NCBI RefSeq assembly: GCF_035917675.1
Contig: NZ_CP109104.1
Coordinates: 8,804,001 to 8,868,000, forward strand
Source of the DNA: Streptomyces sp. NBC_01775
GTDB lineage: Bacteria > Actinomycetota > Actinomycetes > Streptomycetales > Streptomycetaceae
Reading direction: 5' to 3'
DNA: 64,000 nt
Shown: positions 1 to 7,082 of the stretch, in pieces
Numbering within the stretch: position 1 is the first letter of the stretch
Layout: every line of letters starts with the position of its first letter
Program-made: the position numbers and the translations under genes
The notes under the pieces: model-generated
Told to the model about the DNA's origin: nothing
Databases searched by the model: none
What the model saw: the letters and a program-made list of their open reading frames with translations, nothing else

Positions 1-340
1 AGTTGATGACCAGCGAGGAGACCATCAGTTTCCGGTCGCCGGTGACGGTGTCGAGCTTGTTGTAGCGGACCTTGGCCAGCACCGGATACATCATGATCAG
101 CAGGCCGAGCGCGATCGGCAGCGAGACCCCGCCGATCTCGACCTTGGACAGGACGTCGTTCAGCCCGGGAATCATCCGGCCGAGACCGAGGCCGACGGCC
201 ATCGCCGCCAGAATCCATACGGCGAGGTAGCGGTCGAGGGTGGAGAGCTGCTTCGAGACGCTGGACCCTTCGCCGGATCCAGCAGCCGGGCTGCGGGTCG
301 TGCCGGCACTGGTATCCGTGGTGGGTTCCGTCTGACTCAC
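1..340 (-). CDS. acr3: Acr3-type arsenite efflux permease (5' part, runs off the left edge)
   Basis: The first 113 codons are present. They start at a GTG (340-338) that overlaps the arsR stop as GTGA, so the two genes are translationally coupled. After a Ser/Thr/Gly-rich N-terminus of about 35 residues comes a first membrane helix (LAVWILAAMAVGLGLG), then the segment LPIALGLLIMMYPVLAKVRY, which is characteristic of the Acr3/BASS family. Acr3 exports arsenite across the cytoplasmic membrane. Context agrees: arsR is directly upstream and arsC diverges. The rest of the protein lies outside the window. Family call is confident; whether the gene is intact cannot be judged. Confidence 0.88.
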   Translation of the reverse strand, partial: MSQTEPTTDTSAGTTRSPAAGSGEGSSVSKQLSTLDRYLAVWILAAMAVGLGLGRMIPGLNDVLSKVEIGGVSLPIALGLLIMMYPVLAKVRYNKLDTVTGDRKLMVSSLVIN

Positions 341-678
341 GGGCAGGGCCTCTTCCTGTCGGTGGCGACAGTGATGCGCGCGGTCTCTGCCAGCTCCGTG
401 AAGGCTCCGGCGAGCGAGGTCAGCACCTCGGGGCGGAGCTTGTAGTACGTGAACCGGCCGCACGGCTCGGTATCCACGACGCCCGCCTCGCGCAGCACCC
501 GCAGGTGGTTGGAGAGGTTGGTCTGCCGGGCGCCGGTCTCCTCCACCAGGTGGGTGGTGCAGAGGGTCTCGCGGGCGAGCAGGGTCACGATCTCGTACCG
601 CAGCGGGTCCGCGACCACCCGGATCAGGTCCGCGCCCTCGGGTGCCGGACTTACATCAGTCTTGGCTGACATCATCAT
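337..678 (-). CDS. arsR: ArsR-family arsenic-responsive repressor
   Basis: A 113-residue winged-helix repressor. It has an ArsR fold with the DNA-reading region at about residues 45-75 (TNLSNHLRVLREAGVV) and a cysteine just before it (TLC at about 39). Further cysteines lie at about 78 (EPCGR) and at the C-terminus (RPCP), and these could bind As(III). Three ATG codons in a row (678-670) can serve as start; I take the first. It is the first gene of the arsR-acr3 pair and diverges from arsC. A candidate operator lies at 683-698. Such repressors release DNA when As(III) or Sb(III) binds. Confidence 0.9.
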   Translation of the reverse strand: MMMSAKTDVSPAPEGADLIRVVADPLRYEIVTLLARETLCTTHLVEETGARQTNLSNHLRVLREAGVVDTEPCGRFTYYKLRPEVLTSLAGAFTELAETARITVATDRKRPCP

Positions 679-682
679 GCAC

Positions 683-698
683 TGATATTCTCACATCA
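683..698. promoter_or_regulatory. Candidate ArsR operator between arsR and arsC
   Basis: The 16-bp sequence TGATATTCTCACATCA is an imperfect inverted repeat (12 of 16 positions symmetrical). It sits immediately upstream of the arsR ATG run and about 75 bp before arsC, where a shared divergent operator is expected. The symmetry is seen directly; its function is inferred. Confidence 0.45.
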
Positions 699-774
699 CC
701 AAGGAATGATGCCAGCGGGTGCTGATGTCAGCGTCAGTGCGTGGTCCGCAGGTATCCATAGCGAAAGAGACGCC

Positions 775-1197
775 ATGCCCGACAAGCCCTCCGTCCTGTT
801 CGTCTGTGTCCACAACGCCGGCCGCTCCCAGATGGCCGCCGCCTGGCTTACCCACCTCGCGGGGGACCGCGTCGAGGTCCGCTCGGCGGGCTCGGCTCCG
901 GCGGACACGGTCAACCGCGCCGTGGTCGAGGCGATGCGCGAGGTCGGCATCGACATCGCCACCGAGACCCCCAAGGTGCTGACCGCCGACACGGTCCGGG
1001 CGTCCGACGTCGTGATCACCATGGGTTGCGGAGACGCCTGCCCCGTCTTCCCCGGCAAGCGCTACCTGGACTGGAAGCTCGACGACCCGGCCGGGGAGGG
1101 AGTCGAAGCAGTACGGCCCATCCGCGACGAGATCAAGACCCTCATCGAGACGCTGATCAGCGAGATCGCCCCCGAAGCCTCGGGGGCCACGAAGTGA
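775..1197 (+). CDS. arsC: Arsenate reductase, low-molecular-weight phosphatase fold
   Basis: A 140-residue protein starting at ATG 775, preceded by GAAAGAGA. Residues 9-19 read CVHNAGRSQMA, the CX5R phosphate-binding loop with the nucleophilic cysteine. Two further cysteines follow in MGCGDACPVFPGK (about residues 83-95), the redox pair of thioredoxin-linked ArsC enzymes. It reduces arsenate to arsenite for export by Acr3. The reading frame is also open upstream to 706, but that extension lacks family similarity. It is divergent from arsR and convergent with the arsO-like gene. Confidence 0.92.
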   Translation: MPDKPSVLFVCVHNAGRSQMAAAWLTHLAGDRVEVRSAGSAPADTVNRAVVEAMREVGIDIATETPKVLTADTVRASDVVITMGCGDACPVFPGKRYLDWKLDDPAGEGVEAVRPIRDEIKTLIETLISEIAPEASGATK

Positions 1198-1246
1198 CCG
1201 CCCCAGGCCGGTGCTCTGGTGTCCGCGATGCCTTCTCCCGTAGTGC

Positions 1247-2302
1247 TCAACGGCCTTGCCGGTGCAGTTTCCTCACGACGTACGCTGCGTCGCGCCCCAC
1301 TCCCCGCACCGACGCGGAGGCGTTGGTGCGCTGATATTCGAGTCCCACATAGCCGAGCCCCCGTACGGCCGTGGAGATCCCGGCCCGCTGCAACGGGAAG
1401 CCCTCGGTGTCCAGTGCGCCCGCCCCGGCCAGGTAGCGCATGTCGGGTCGGTAGCCGGTGGCCAGGACGACCGTGTCGAGGTTCTCGCGCATCCCGTCCT
1501 GCCACTCGACGCTGTCCTCGTGGAGCCGGGTGAAGATCTTGCGGTGGTCGGGGTTTCCGGACTCCAGCGCCGCGCGATACCGCCCGTCGTCAATGATCGG
1601 CATCGACTTGCCGCCCAGCCACCGCCCGATCGGCGCGGAGTCGATCCCCGTCCGTGTCAGCCACCAGTGCAGATCCTGCCCCGCGATCCGTTGTGCCTGC
1701 CACCGCAGCGGCGCCCGGCTGGCCAGAGTCACCCGCGCCACCCCGGCGAGATCGGCGGCGATCTGCATCGCGGAGTTCCCGCCCCCGACCACCACCACGC
1801 GCTGCCCCTGGAACGCTCCCGGCGCCCGGTACTCGCATGCGTGCAGCACGGTGCCCGCGAACTCCCCGAGTCCGGGCAGCTCGGGCCGGTAGGGGTTCCC
1901 GAAGTACCCATTCGCCGCGATCACCGCCGACGCTTCGTACTCTGTGCCGTCCTCTGTCCGCGCTGCGAACCCGCCGTCGGGTGCCATCGCCACCGCCTCC
2001 ACCCGCTGTCCGTAGCGCACAACGGCATCGAAGCGTTGCGCGTACGACCGCAGGTAGTCCACCACCTCGTCCCGCCGCGGATACTGCTCCCCGTTCCCCG
2101 GGAACCGTGCTCCGGGCAGCGTGGAGAACCGTGCTGGTGAGAAGAGGGCCAGGCTGTCGTAGTAGTGCGGCCAGGAGCCCACAGCCTCCTCGGAGGCTTC
2201 CAGGACGAGGAATGGCAGGTGCGCCGTGCGCAGCGCGTGGGCGGTGGCCAGGCCGGATTGGCCACCACCGATGACGATCACTGGGCGTTGCGTATTCAGC
2301 AT
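1247..2302 (-). CDS. arsO: ArsO-like flavin-dependent monooxygenase
   Basis: A 351-residue flavoprotein starting at the ATG of MLNTQRPVIVIGGG (2302). It has an N-terminal FAD-binding motif GGGQSGLATA (about residues 12-21). A second nucleotide-binding motif, VVVGGGNSAMQIA, lies near the middle, and ATGYRPD near the C-terminus is typical of FMO/YhhA-like oxidoreductases. ArsO-like monooxygenases occur in Streptomyces arsenic operons next to arsR, acr3 and arsC, but their exact substrate is not settled. The gene is divergent from the second arsR and convergent with arsC. An upstream open extension to 2410 crosses the regulatory region and is rejected. Confidence 0.8.
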   Translation of the reverse strand: MLNTQRPVIVIGGGQSGLATAHALRTAHLPFLVLEASEEAVGSWPHYYDSLALFSPARFSTLPGARFPGNGEQYPRRDEVVDYLRSYAQRFDAVVRYGQRVEAVAMAPDGGFAARTEDGTEYEASAVIAANGYFGNPYRPELPGLGEFAGTVLHACEYRAPGAFQGQRVVVVGGGNSAMQIAADLAGVARVTLASRAPLRWQAQRIAGQDLHWWLTRTGIDSAPIGRWLGGKSMPIIDDGRYRAALESGNPDHRKIFTRLHEDSVEWQDGMRENLDTVVLATGYRPDMRYLAGAGALDTEGFPLQRAGISTAVRGLGYVGLEYQRTNASASVRGVGRDAAYVVRKLHRQGR

Positions 2303-2321
2303 GACCTCAGTGTATGCACGT

Positions 2322-2339
2322 ATATCGAAATAGCAATAT
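2322..2339. promoter_or_regulatory. Candidate operator between arsO and the second arsR
   Basis: ATATCGAAATAGCAATAT is an AT-rich imperfect inverted repeat with ATAT at both ends. It lies in the 91-bp gap between the divergent arsO-like gene and the second ArsR gene. ArsR/SmtB operators are usually AT-rich dyads of this kind. Function is inferred. Confidence 0.4.
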
Positions 2340-2393
2340 GAAGGCGTGAGGCTAGGCTCGGACCAGAGGAGAGCGGAGAGACGGGAGCGGAAG

Positions 2394-2720
2394 ATGGCGG
2401 CAGAAGGCACTCGGCCCGACAGCGCTGATCAGGTACCGGAGCTGCGCACGGCCACCCACGACTTCCTCAAGGCTCTCGCCAACCCGACCCGTCAGCGGGT
2501 GATGCTCCTGTTCGCCCGGGGGGCCGAACTCTCCGTCAACGAGGTCGCCGAGCGGGCCGGCATCGGTCAGCCCACCGCCTCTCAGCAACTCGCTGTCCTC
2601 CGCCGGGGCGGCATCCTCACCTCCCGGCGTATCGGCAAAGTCGTCCTCTACCGCAGCGACAAGGAAGGTGTCTCCGCCGCCCTCACCGACCTCCAGGACT
2701 ATCTCCGGGTCTGTTGCTGA
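2394..2720 (+). CDS. ArsR-family transcriptional regulator (second copy)
   Basis: A 108-residue winged-helix regulator. The start at ATG 2394 is preferred because GGAGCGGAAG precedes it; a GTG at 2346 is an alternative. The core is FLKALANPTRQRVMLLFARG, followed by the recognition helix region QPTASQQLAVLRRGGI. The C-terminus ends RVCC, a Cys pair that could sense thiophilic metalloids. It is unlike the first ArsR in sequence and probably governs the divergent arsO-like gene. The sensed ligand cannot be read from the sequence. Confidence 0.8.
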   Translation: MAAEGTRPDSADQVPELRTATHDFLKALANPTRQRVMLLFARGAELSVNEVAERAGIGQPTASQQLAVLRRGGILTSRRIGKVVLYRSDKEGVSAALTDLQDYLRVCC

Positions 2721-2750
2721 CCGAGGCTGTCGCGAGGGCTGGGGCGGTGA

Positions 2751-3170
2751 TCAGTGTGCGTCGAGCAGGTGGTTGGCGAGTCGGAGTGCGTCCTTCGCCA
2801 GTGACATCGCCGCGTGAAGGCCAAGGACTTCGTGCAGGGTGGGATGGACGACGCGTATCCAGTCGCCGCGCAGGTTCGGCCAGAGGGCCAGCGTGACCTC
2901 ACCGTTGGCGAGGCCGAGTTGGGCCGAGGTGTCCGTAGCGCCGTTGGATGTCGAGTGCCAGCTCAGCAGTACGACGCCATCAGGAACCTTGGCTCCGTGC
3001 CGGGACCAGGAAACCGGGACAGACGCCCCCACATCGGCGGGGACGTGCGTCACAAGAGCGCCCCGCGCCCATGCGGGCATGGGGCGCGGGACAGTGTCGG
3101 CAAGGGTGGTGCAGTCCTCTGTGGGCGGGTTTGGGCGCGGCGTATGCGACGGCCGGGCAGGGCACGTCAT
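2751..3170 (-). CDS. Hypothetical protein, last gene of the element operon
   Basis: A 139-residue protein I do not recognise. The start at ATG 3170 is set by a GGAG six bases upstream and by the ATGA overlap with the preceding 66-aa gene. The first 35 residues are Pro/Arg/Thr-rich. The rest looks folded, with a beta-rich middle (VTHVPADVGASVPVSWSRHG, VTLALWPNLRGDWIRVVHP) and a helical end (LGLHAAMSLAKDALRLANHL). It is convergent with the second arsR. The reading frame stays open to 3446, but that part overlaps the upstream gene and looks like composition bias. Confidence 0.6.
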   Translation of the reverse strand: MTCPARPSHTPRPNPPTEDCTTLADTVPRPMPAWARGALVTHVPADVGASVPVSWSRHGAKVPDGVVLLSWHSTSNGATDTSAQLGLANGEVTLALWPNLRGDWIRVVHPTLHEVLGLHAAMSLAKDALRLANHLLDAH

Positions 3171-3367
3171 GCGTGCTCCGGAACGACGAATTCGGCTCGC
3201 CAGGAGCGTTGTTCGCGGCGGCGGGCGATGCGTCGCCTGCGCTTCTGTTCGGCGGAGCGCGTACGGGTGCCGTTCTCGTCCGGGTAGTAGTAGCAGGTGC
3301 AGCCTTGGCCTGCGCGGACGCAGGGGCCCGCATGGCCGGGGACGGTCTTGCCGAGCATGGCGCTCAC
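3167..3367 (-). CDS. Small basic Cys-containing protein
   Basis: 66 residues from a GTG start at 3367 with AAGGAGG five bases upstream. The N-terminal half contains HAGPCVRAGQGCTCYYYPDE. Three cysteines in a short span suggest a small metal site or disulfide. The second half is very basic (QKRRRRIARRREQRSWR) and helical. It overlaps the next gene by ATGA. Its family is unknown to me, though such peptides are common in Streptomyces integrative elements. DNA or RNA binding is possible but only inferred from charge. Confidence 0.6.
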   Translation of the reverse strand: MSAMLGKTVPGHAGPCVRAGQGCTCYYYPDENGTRTRSAEQKRRRRIARRREQRSWRAEFVVPEHA

Positions 3368-3418
3368 GGGACCTCCTTGTCCGTTGACGAGTTGACGGTG
3401 CCCCCCCCAAGTGCCCGC

Positions 3419-3444
3419 GACGCGGCGGGAAGGTCAGCCGCGTC
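3419..3444. terminator. Hairpin between two operon genes
   Basis: GACGCGGC and GCCGCGTC form a perfect 8-bp stem around a 10-nt loop in the gap between the 73-aa gene and the 66-aa gene. There is no U-tract, as is usual in Streptomyces. It could attenuate transcription of the last two genes. Confidence 0.4.
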
Positions 3445-3462
3445 ACGGACGCCGGAGAAGAT

Positions 3463-3684
3463 TCAGGACCAGTCCAGTTCGGTGTGGACCGCCGGGGGGA
3501 GATAGCCCTCCTGGCCGTTCTCCGCGATGTAGACGACGGTGGCGGGCCCGTCGGGCACGGTGATGACCTGGCTGATGCGGTGGGCGAAGGGCCAGTCGGG
3601 GTTGATGGCGAGGAAGACCGGCTGGTCGTGGTCGAGGGTCTGCAACTGGTGGATCAGTTGTCCGACCGTGAGCGTGCGGGACAC
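3463..3684 (-). CDS. Small hypothetical protein (73 aa)
   Basis: The start is GTG 3684, with GGAGG just upstream (GGAGGTCTC-GTG). The sequence opens SRTLTVGQLIHQLQTLDHDQ, then beta-like stretches (PVFLAINPDWPFAH, ISQVITVPDGPATVVYIAEN). The N-terminal pattern, 'TVGQLI..L..LD.D.PV.LAINPDWP', is that of small proteins repeatedly found on Streptomyces plasmids and integrated elements. I have no function for it. It belongs to the leftward operon, 49 nt downstream of the DUF317 gene. Confidence 0.65.
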   Translation of the reverse strand: MSRTLTVGQLIHQLQTLDHDQPVFLAINPDWPFAHRISQVITVPDGPATVVYIAENGQEGYLPPAVHTELDWS

Positions 3685-3733
3685 GAGACCTCCGTGGTGT
3701 GGGAGTAAGCGCGGGCTGGCCGTGCCGTGAGTG

Positions 3734-4087
3734 TCAGATGCAGTCGCAGTACCGGCCGGGGTAGGCGATGAGCGCGGCGAGGAATCCGGCGATGGCGTGG
3801 GCGGGGACATCGTGGTCGAAGGTGGTGCTCCAGGCGCGGCGGCCGTCGGGGCCGTGGACGCTGATGTGCCACAGCTCGCCGAAGGCGGCCTCGGGGCTCT
3901 CGGGCAGGAACCCGACGAAGACGCGGCGGTCCGGGCTGGCACAGTAGACGTTGGCCTCGGGGTCGTCGACCGTGGTCCAGCCGCAGTTGTCCAGCAGCCG
4001 CAGGACGGGGTCCGCGCAGTGGCATTCGAGCAGCCACTCGCGATCGGCGGAGTCGGGTCGAGCCGGTGTAAGTGCGTTGGACGTCAC
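3734..4087 (-). CDS. DUF317 domain protein, single-domain form
   Basis: 117 residues from GTG 4087, with AAGGGA upstream. The pattern PVLRLLDNCGWTTVDDPEAN, then SPDRRVFVGFLPE, then WSTTFDHDVPAHAIAGFLAALI is the DUF317 signature: a 'GW' turn, 'SPD.RV..GFLPE', W and a closing helix. The other DUF317 proteins here carry two such units; this one carries one. The domain is common in Streptomyces mobile elements and its function is unknown. The ORF remains open upstream to 4621, but the extension is low-complexity and overlaps a plus-strand gene. Confidence 0.75.
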   Translation of the reverse strand: MTSNALTPARPDSADREWLLECHCADPVLRLLDNCGWTTVDDPEANVYCASPDRRVFVGFLPESPEAAFGELWHISVHGPDGRRAWSTTFDHDVPAHAIAGFLAALIAYPGRYCDCI

Positions 4088-4296
4088 GAGGAATCCCTTC
4101 GTTGACCTGCCGGTTTTCGAGCCGTCCGTACGTTGACTTGGAATCGGGCCGTCATTCCAGTCCGTGGGCCGGGCTGGTGTCTGCCGCAGGCGAACTCGGC
4201 CCAGGAAGGTGCGGATGGACTCCTCGTTCAGGAATGAATCGGTCGCCCCCGCAGGCTGACTGGGGGCGACCTGAAGAAGAAAGAGGGGGAAGGCGC

Positions 4297-4479
4297 GTGG
4301 ACGCGGAAGAACAGCGTCGGTTCGACGAGAGCCTCGATGATGCCGAGGCGGCCTCGGTGGGGCGGGCTCGGGCGGCGCGCGGCGGACGGATCGAGGTGAC
4401 GGTCGAGGAACTGGCCGAGGCCCTCGGTCGTCCCCGGCCGCCAGACCCGTCGGCGGGCAACCCTCCCGGAGAGGGGTGA
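4297..4479 (+). CDS. Small hypothetical protein on the opposite strand
   Basis: A 60-residue acidic/helical protein starting at GTG 4297 behind GAGGGGGAAGG. It reads DAEEQRRFDESLDDAEAASV, then RIEVTVEELAEALGRPRPP. It is one of very few plus-strand genes inside the leftward operon. It ends in a hairpin (4462-4492) convergent with the next DUF317 gene. The size and the helix-then-'VEELAEALGR' form are reminiscent of small antitoxin-like or regulatory peptides, but nothing more can be claimed. Confidence 0.5.
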   Translation: MDAEEQRRFDESLDDAEAASVGRARAARGGRIEVTVEELAEALGRPRPPDPSAGNPPGEG

Positions 4480-4492
4480 CCTGTCCGGGAGG
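4462..4492. terminator. Bidirectional hairpin terminator
   Basis: CCTCCCGGA and TCCGGGAGG form a perfect 9-bp stem with a 13-nt loop that includes the stop codon of the 60-aa gene. It lies just 3' of the convergent DUF317 gene and could end transcripts from both sides. Confidence 0.55.
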
Positions 4493-4502
4493 CGCGGGGG
4501 CG

Positions 4503-5324
4503 TCACCTTCGGCGTTGCGGCCGGGCGTTGGCGGCCTGAGCCTGGGGAGTTGGCATCGCGCTCGGCTGGGGCCGCGAGTCCCCTGCGGTGGCGCGAGTTC
4601 GGCTGCGGGCGGCCGAGGCACGAGGGGTATCGGTGGGCGCGGACGAGGGTGAGGCGCCGTGGGTGACGGTGGCCTCGGGGTGCAGGGTTTCGGTGTTGGT
4701 GCGCGGGGCCGGGTCGGGGCTGCTCAGCCGTGTGGCGACGGCGGTGACGAGGCGGGTCGGAGTGTGGGTGGTGAAGGCGCCGTACCAGTCGTGGCCGTGG
4801 CCGAGGTTGCGTGCCCCGGAGATGAGCCAGGGCTCGTAGCCGGGATCGAGGGGGTGGCCGGGTGTGGTGTCGTAGCTGACCGTTGCCAGGTGGTCAGGGG
4901 AGGTGAAGTCGATCTCCCACTCGGTCTCTCGGCGGCGCCAGCCGGCATCGGCCAGGGGCCGGAGCACGTCATCTGCCCGGGGCCGTCGCCCGCCCGGCCA
5001 CGGGCTCTCGTTCTGGGTGAGGGCCGTGGTGAAGGCCGCGACGACCTCGGGCGGCGTGTTGTCGGTGAACGTGGCCTGCCAGGTGGGTGGGGTGTAGCGG
5101 TCGGGCCCTTCGCTGATTCGCCACTTCACCTGTGTGAGCCCGCGCGGCATGTAGTCGACCCGGTGGCGTTCCGTGGGAGAGGTGAGACGGGCGTTGCCTT
5201 GCGCGTCGTACTCGTGGCGGAAGCCCGCCTCCAGGAGAGGGCGGAGCGCGGGCTCGGCGGAGCCCTCCCCGGCGAGGTAGACAGGCGAGACGAGCACGGT
5301 GGTGTCCGGGCCGGATTCGGGCAT
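4503..5324 (-). CDS. DUF317 domain protein, tandem form with basic tail
   Basis: 273 residues from ATG 5324, with GGAG seven bases upstream. Residues 10-95 are the first DUF317 unit (VSPVYLAGEGS..., WQATFTDNTPPEVVAAFTTA). Residues 105-205 are the second (DVLRPLADAGWRRRET..., WYGAFTTHTPTRLVTAVATR). The last 65 residues are a disordered Ala/Pro/Arg/Thr tail containing SAARSRTRATA, similar to tails on neighbouring proteins. DUF317 has no known activity; its clustering with conjugation genes suggests a role in element transfer or maintenance. Confidence 0.78.
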   Translation of the reverse strand: MPESGPDTTVLVSPVYLAGEGSAEPALRPLLEAGFRHEYDAQGNARLTSPTERHRVDYMPRGLTQVKWRISEGPDRYTPPTWQATFTDNTPPEVVAAFTTALTQNESPWPGGRRPRADDVLRPLADAGWRRRETEWEIDFTSPDHLATVSYDTTPGHPLDPGYEPWLISGARNLGHGHDWYGAFTTHTPTRLVTAVATRLSSPDPAPRTNTETLHPEATVTHGASPSSAPTDTPRASAARSRTRATAGDSRPQPSAMPTPQAQAANARPQRRR

Positions 5325-5357
5325 GGCATAACTCCTGTTCAGGGCGGGGGGTCTCTC

Positions 5358-6269
5358 TCAGCGCGTTCGGGCTGATCGCGAGGGTGTGGGCGCGGCCGAG
5401 GGCGGCGGAGGACTTTCACGGGTGGGTTGCGTGGCTGCGGAGAAGCGGCTACGTACCTGGGCAGCCGCTGCGCGTGCGGCGTGCGCTGCGGGCCGCAGGC
5501 CGACGAGATCGCGATGGCCCTCGGGGATGCGGTGCGCCGGGCGGGCAACGGGCTCGGGGTCGGCCACGGCCAGGGCGACGGCGGTCATCAGAGGTTGTGG
5601 GGTGTGGCCGGTGAAGTGCGCTGCCCAGGTCGGCCGGGAGACCGGGTCGGGGCCGGCGGTGATCTTCCAGGTGGCGGCGCCCCGGTGACGCAACTCGTCG
5701 GAGTCGTCGGCGTGGCTGGTGCGGATGTGGAAGGCCGCGTGCTCGTCGGGGGCGAGGGTGCGCGAGGGCCGGGTGCCGCGCAGAGGTTCCCAGCCGTGCT
5801 CGGCGAAGATGCTGGCGGGGGTCTGTCCGGTGTGGAGCGGCCCGCCGGACAGGTGGTCGGCGAAGTAGGTGTCCATGCCGTCGATGAGCCGCTCGGTGAA
5901 GGGGGCGAGGACTTCGTCGGGGGTGGTGCGGTCGAAGTGCGCGGACCAGTCCGGCATGCCGAGCGGATCGGCGGCGTAGGTGAAGGTCCACTCGCTGTCC
6001 CGCCGGGCTGCGCGGAGGCGCTGGCAGGAGCTGGCGTAGTACGGATCGGGACCGACGAGTGCGCGGCTCCACCCTGGGGCGGCGTTCAGGAGGGGCGCGA
6101 CGGGGTCAGTGCCGGTGGTCCCGGCGAGGTAGCGGGGTGCGACGAGCACGTCCTCGCTGGCGGTGGTGCGGTGCGGCATCGGTGCATCCGGTGGGGCACG
6201 GGCGCCCGCGCCCGGCCGCGACGGGCCGGGGCGGGCGCCGTTGCGAGCAGGTCTTCTGTGGCTGGTCAT
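5358..6269 (-). CDS. DUF317 domain protein, tandem form
   Basis: 303 residues if started at ATG 6269, six bases after the previous stop, which suggests re-initiation. An ATG at 6179 would remove a low-complexity N-terminus. Two DUF317 units are visible: VAPRYLAGTTGTDP... ending WSAHFDRTTPDEVLAPFTER, then ASIFAEHGWEPL... ending WAAHFTGHTPQPLMTAVALA. The C-terminus carries the basic Ala-rich tag AAAAQVRSRFSAATQ followed by a Pro/Ser tail. It is paralogous to the 4503 and 7083 genes. No function is known. Confidence 0.76.
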   Translation of the reverse strand: MTSHRRPARNGARPGPSRPGAGARAPPDAPMPHRTTASEDVLVAPRYLAGTTGTDPVAPLLNAAPGWSRALVGPDPYYASSCQRLRAARRDSEWTFTYAADPLGMPDWSAHFDRTTPDEVLAPFTERLIDGMDTYFADHLSGGPLHTGQTPASIFAEHGWEPLRGTRPSRTLAPDEHAAFHIRTSHADDSDELRHRGAATWKITAGPDPVSRPTWAAHFTGHTPQPLMTAVALAVADPEPVARPAHRIPEGHRDLVGLRPAAHAARAAAAQVRSRFSAATQPTRESPPPPSAAPTPSRSARTR

Positions 6270-6274
6270 GGGAG

Positions 6275-7063
6275 TCACCGCGTGCGGGAGGGATGGGAGA
6301 GCGCGGTGACGTAGGCCGGCACGTGCGGCGGTGGCTGGTCCGGATGCGAGAACAGTCCGGTCGCCCTGGGTGCGGCGGGAGAGTGCTGGCGGGCCGCGCG
6401 TGCCCGACTCGCCACGGCGGAGCGCTCGTTGGCCCGCCCGGCTGCAGCGGTGGCCTGGCTGCGGCGACCGAAGTCGTGCAGCTCCACGAACACCGGCGCG
6501 AGCTGCCGTGCGGCGGGAGCCAGGGAGTAGGCGAAGTGTTGGTCGGAGCCGAGGCGTGTGACGAGGCCGTCGCCCAGGAGCTGCTGGGTGAGGTAGTGAA
6601 AGGACCCGGTCGCCAGCCCGGTGGCTTCGCGCAGCGCGCCCGGCCGCAGCGGTCCGTGCTCTTCCAGCGCGGTGAGCACGTCGACGATTCCCTTTCCGCG
6701 CAGCCGGGCCAGCGCGTCCTCGATCCGGTCGGGCTGCCTCCAGGCGGTGGCACTCACCTCGAAGTGCCGCGCGTGCCAGGAGGCCAGGGCGCGGTGGAGG
6801 GGACCTGCGTCCTTGCCCAGAGCCGAGGCCGCGTAGTAGCCGCGTTCGGGCTTGGCGAGCAGGTTGCTGGAGCGCATGCGCAGCAGGACCTGGTGAAGCG
6901 TGGCCGTGTTCAGCCAGGGCATGGCGGACCTGAGCTGAGGGACGCGCAGCGGCCCGCGTTCGCGGAGGGTCGCCAGCGTCCAGGAGGTCCACAACGGCGC
7001 GAACACGCCGACGGCGTGATGGATCCGGTTCGCGTGGGCGGTGTCGCGAGTGGGGGTGTGCAT
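6275..7063 (-). CDS. Winged-helix DNA-binding protein, two-unit
   Basis: 262 residues from ATG 7063, with GGAG seven bases upstream. Residues about 12-95 read as a winged helix of HxlR/PadR style (FAPLWTSWTLATLRERGPL, NTATLHQVLLRMRSSNLL, GYYAAS). Residues about 115-185 repeat the same plan (DRIEDALARLRGKGIVDVLT, LATGSFHYLTQQLLGDGLVT, HFAYSLAP). It is therefore probably two fused winged helices. The tail has RSAVASRARAARQHS. It is a likely regulator of the element; the target is unknown. Confidence 0.65.
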   Translation of the reverse strand: MHTPTRDTAHANRIHHAVGVFAPLWTSWTLATLRERGPLRVPQLRSAMPWLNTATLHQVLLRMRSSNLLAKPERGYYAASALGKDAGPLHRALASWHARHFEVSATAWRQPDRIEDALARLRGKGIVDVLTALEEHGPLRPGALREATGLATGSFHYLTQQLLGDGLVTRLGSDQHFAYSLAPAARQLAPVFVELHDFGRRSQATAAAGRANERSAVASRARAARQHSPAAPRATGLFSHPDQPPPHVPAYVTALSHPSRTR

Positions 7064-7082
7064 GGTGGTTCTCCAGGAGGGT

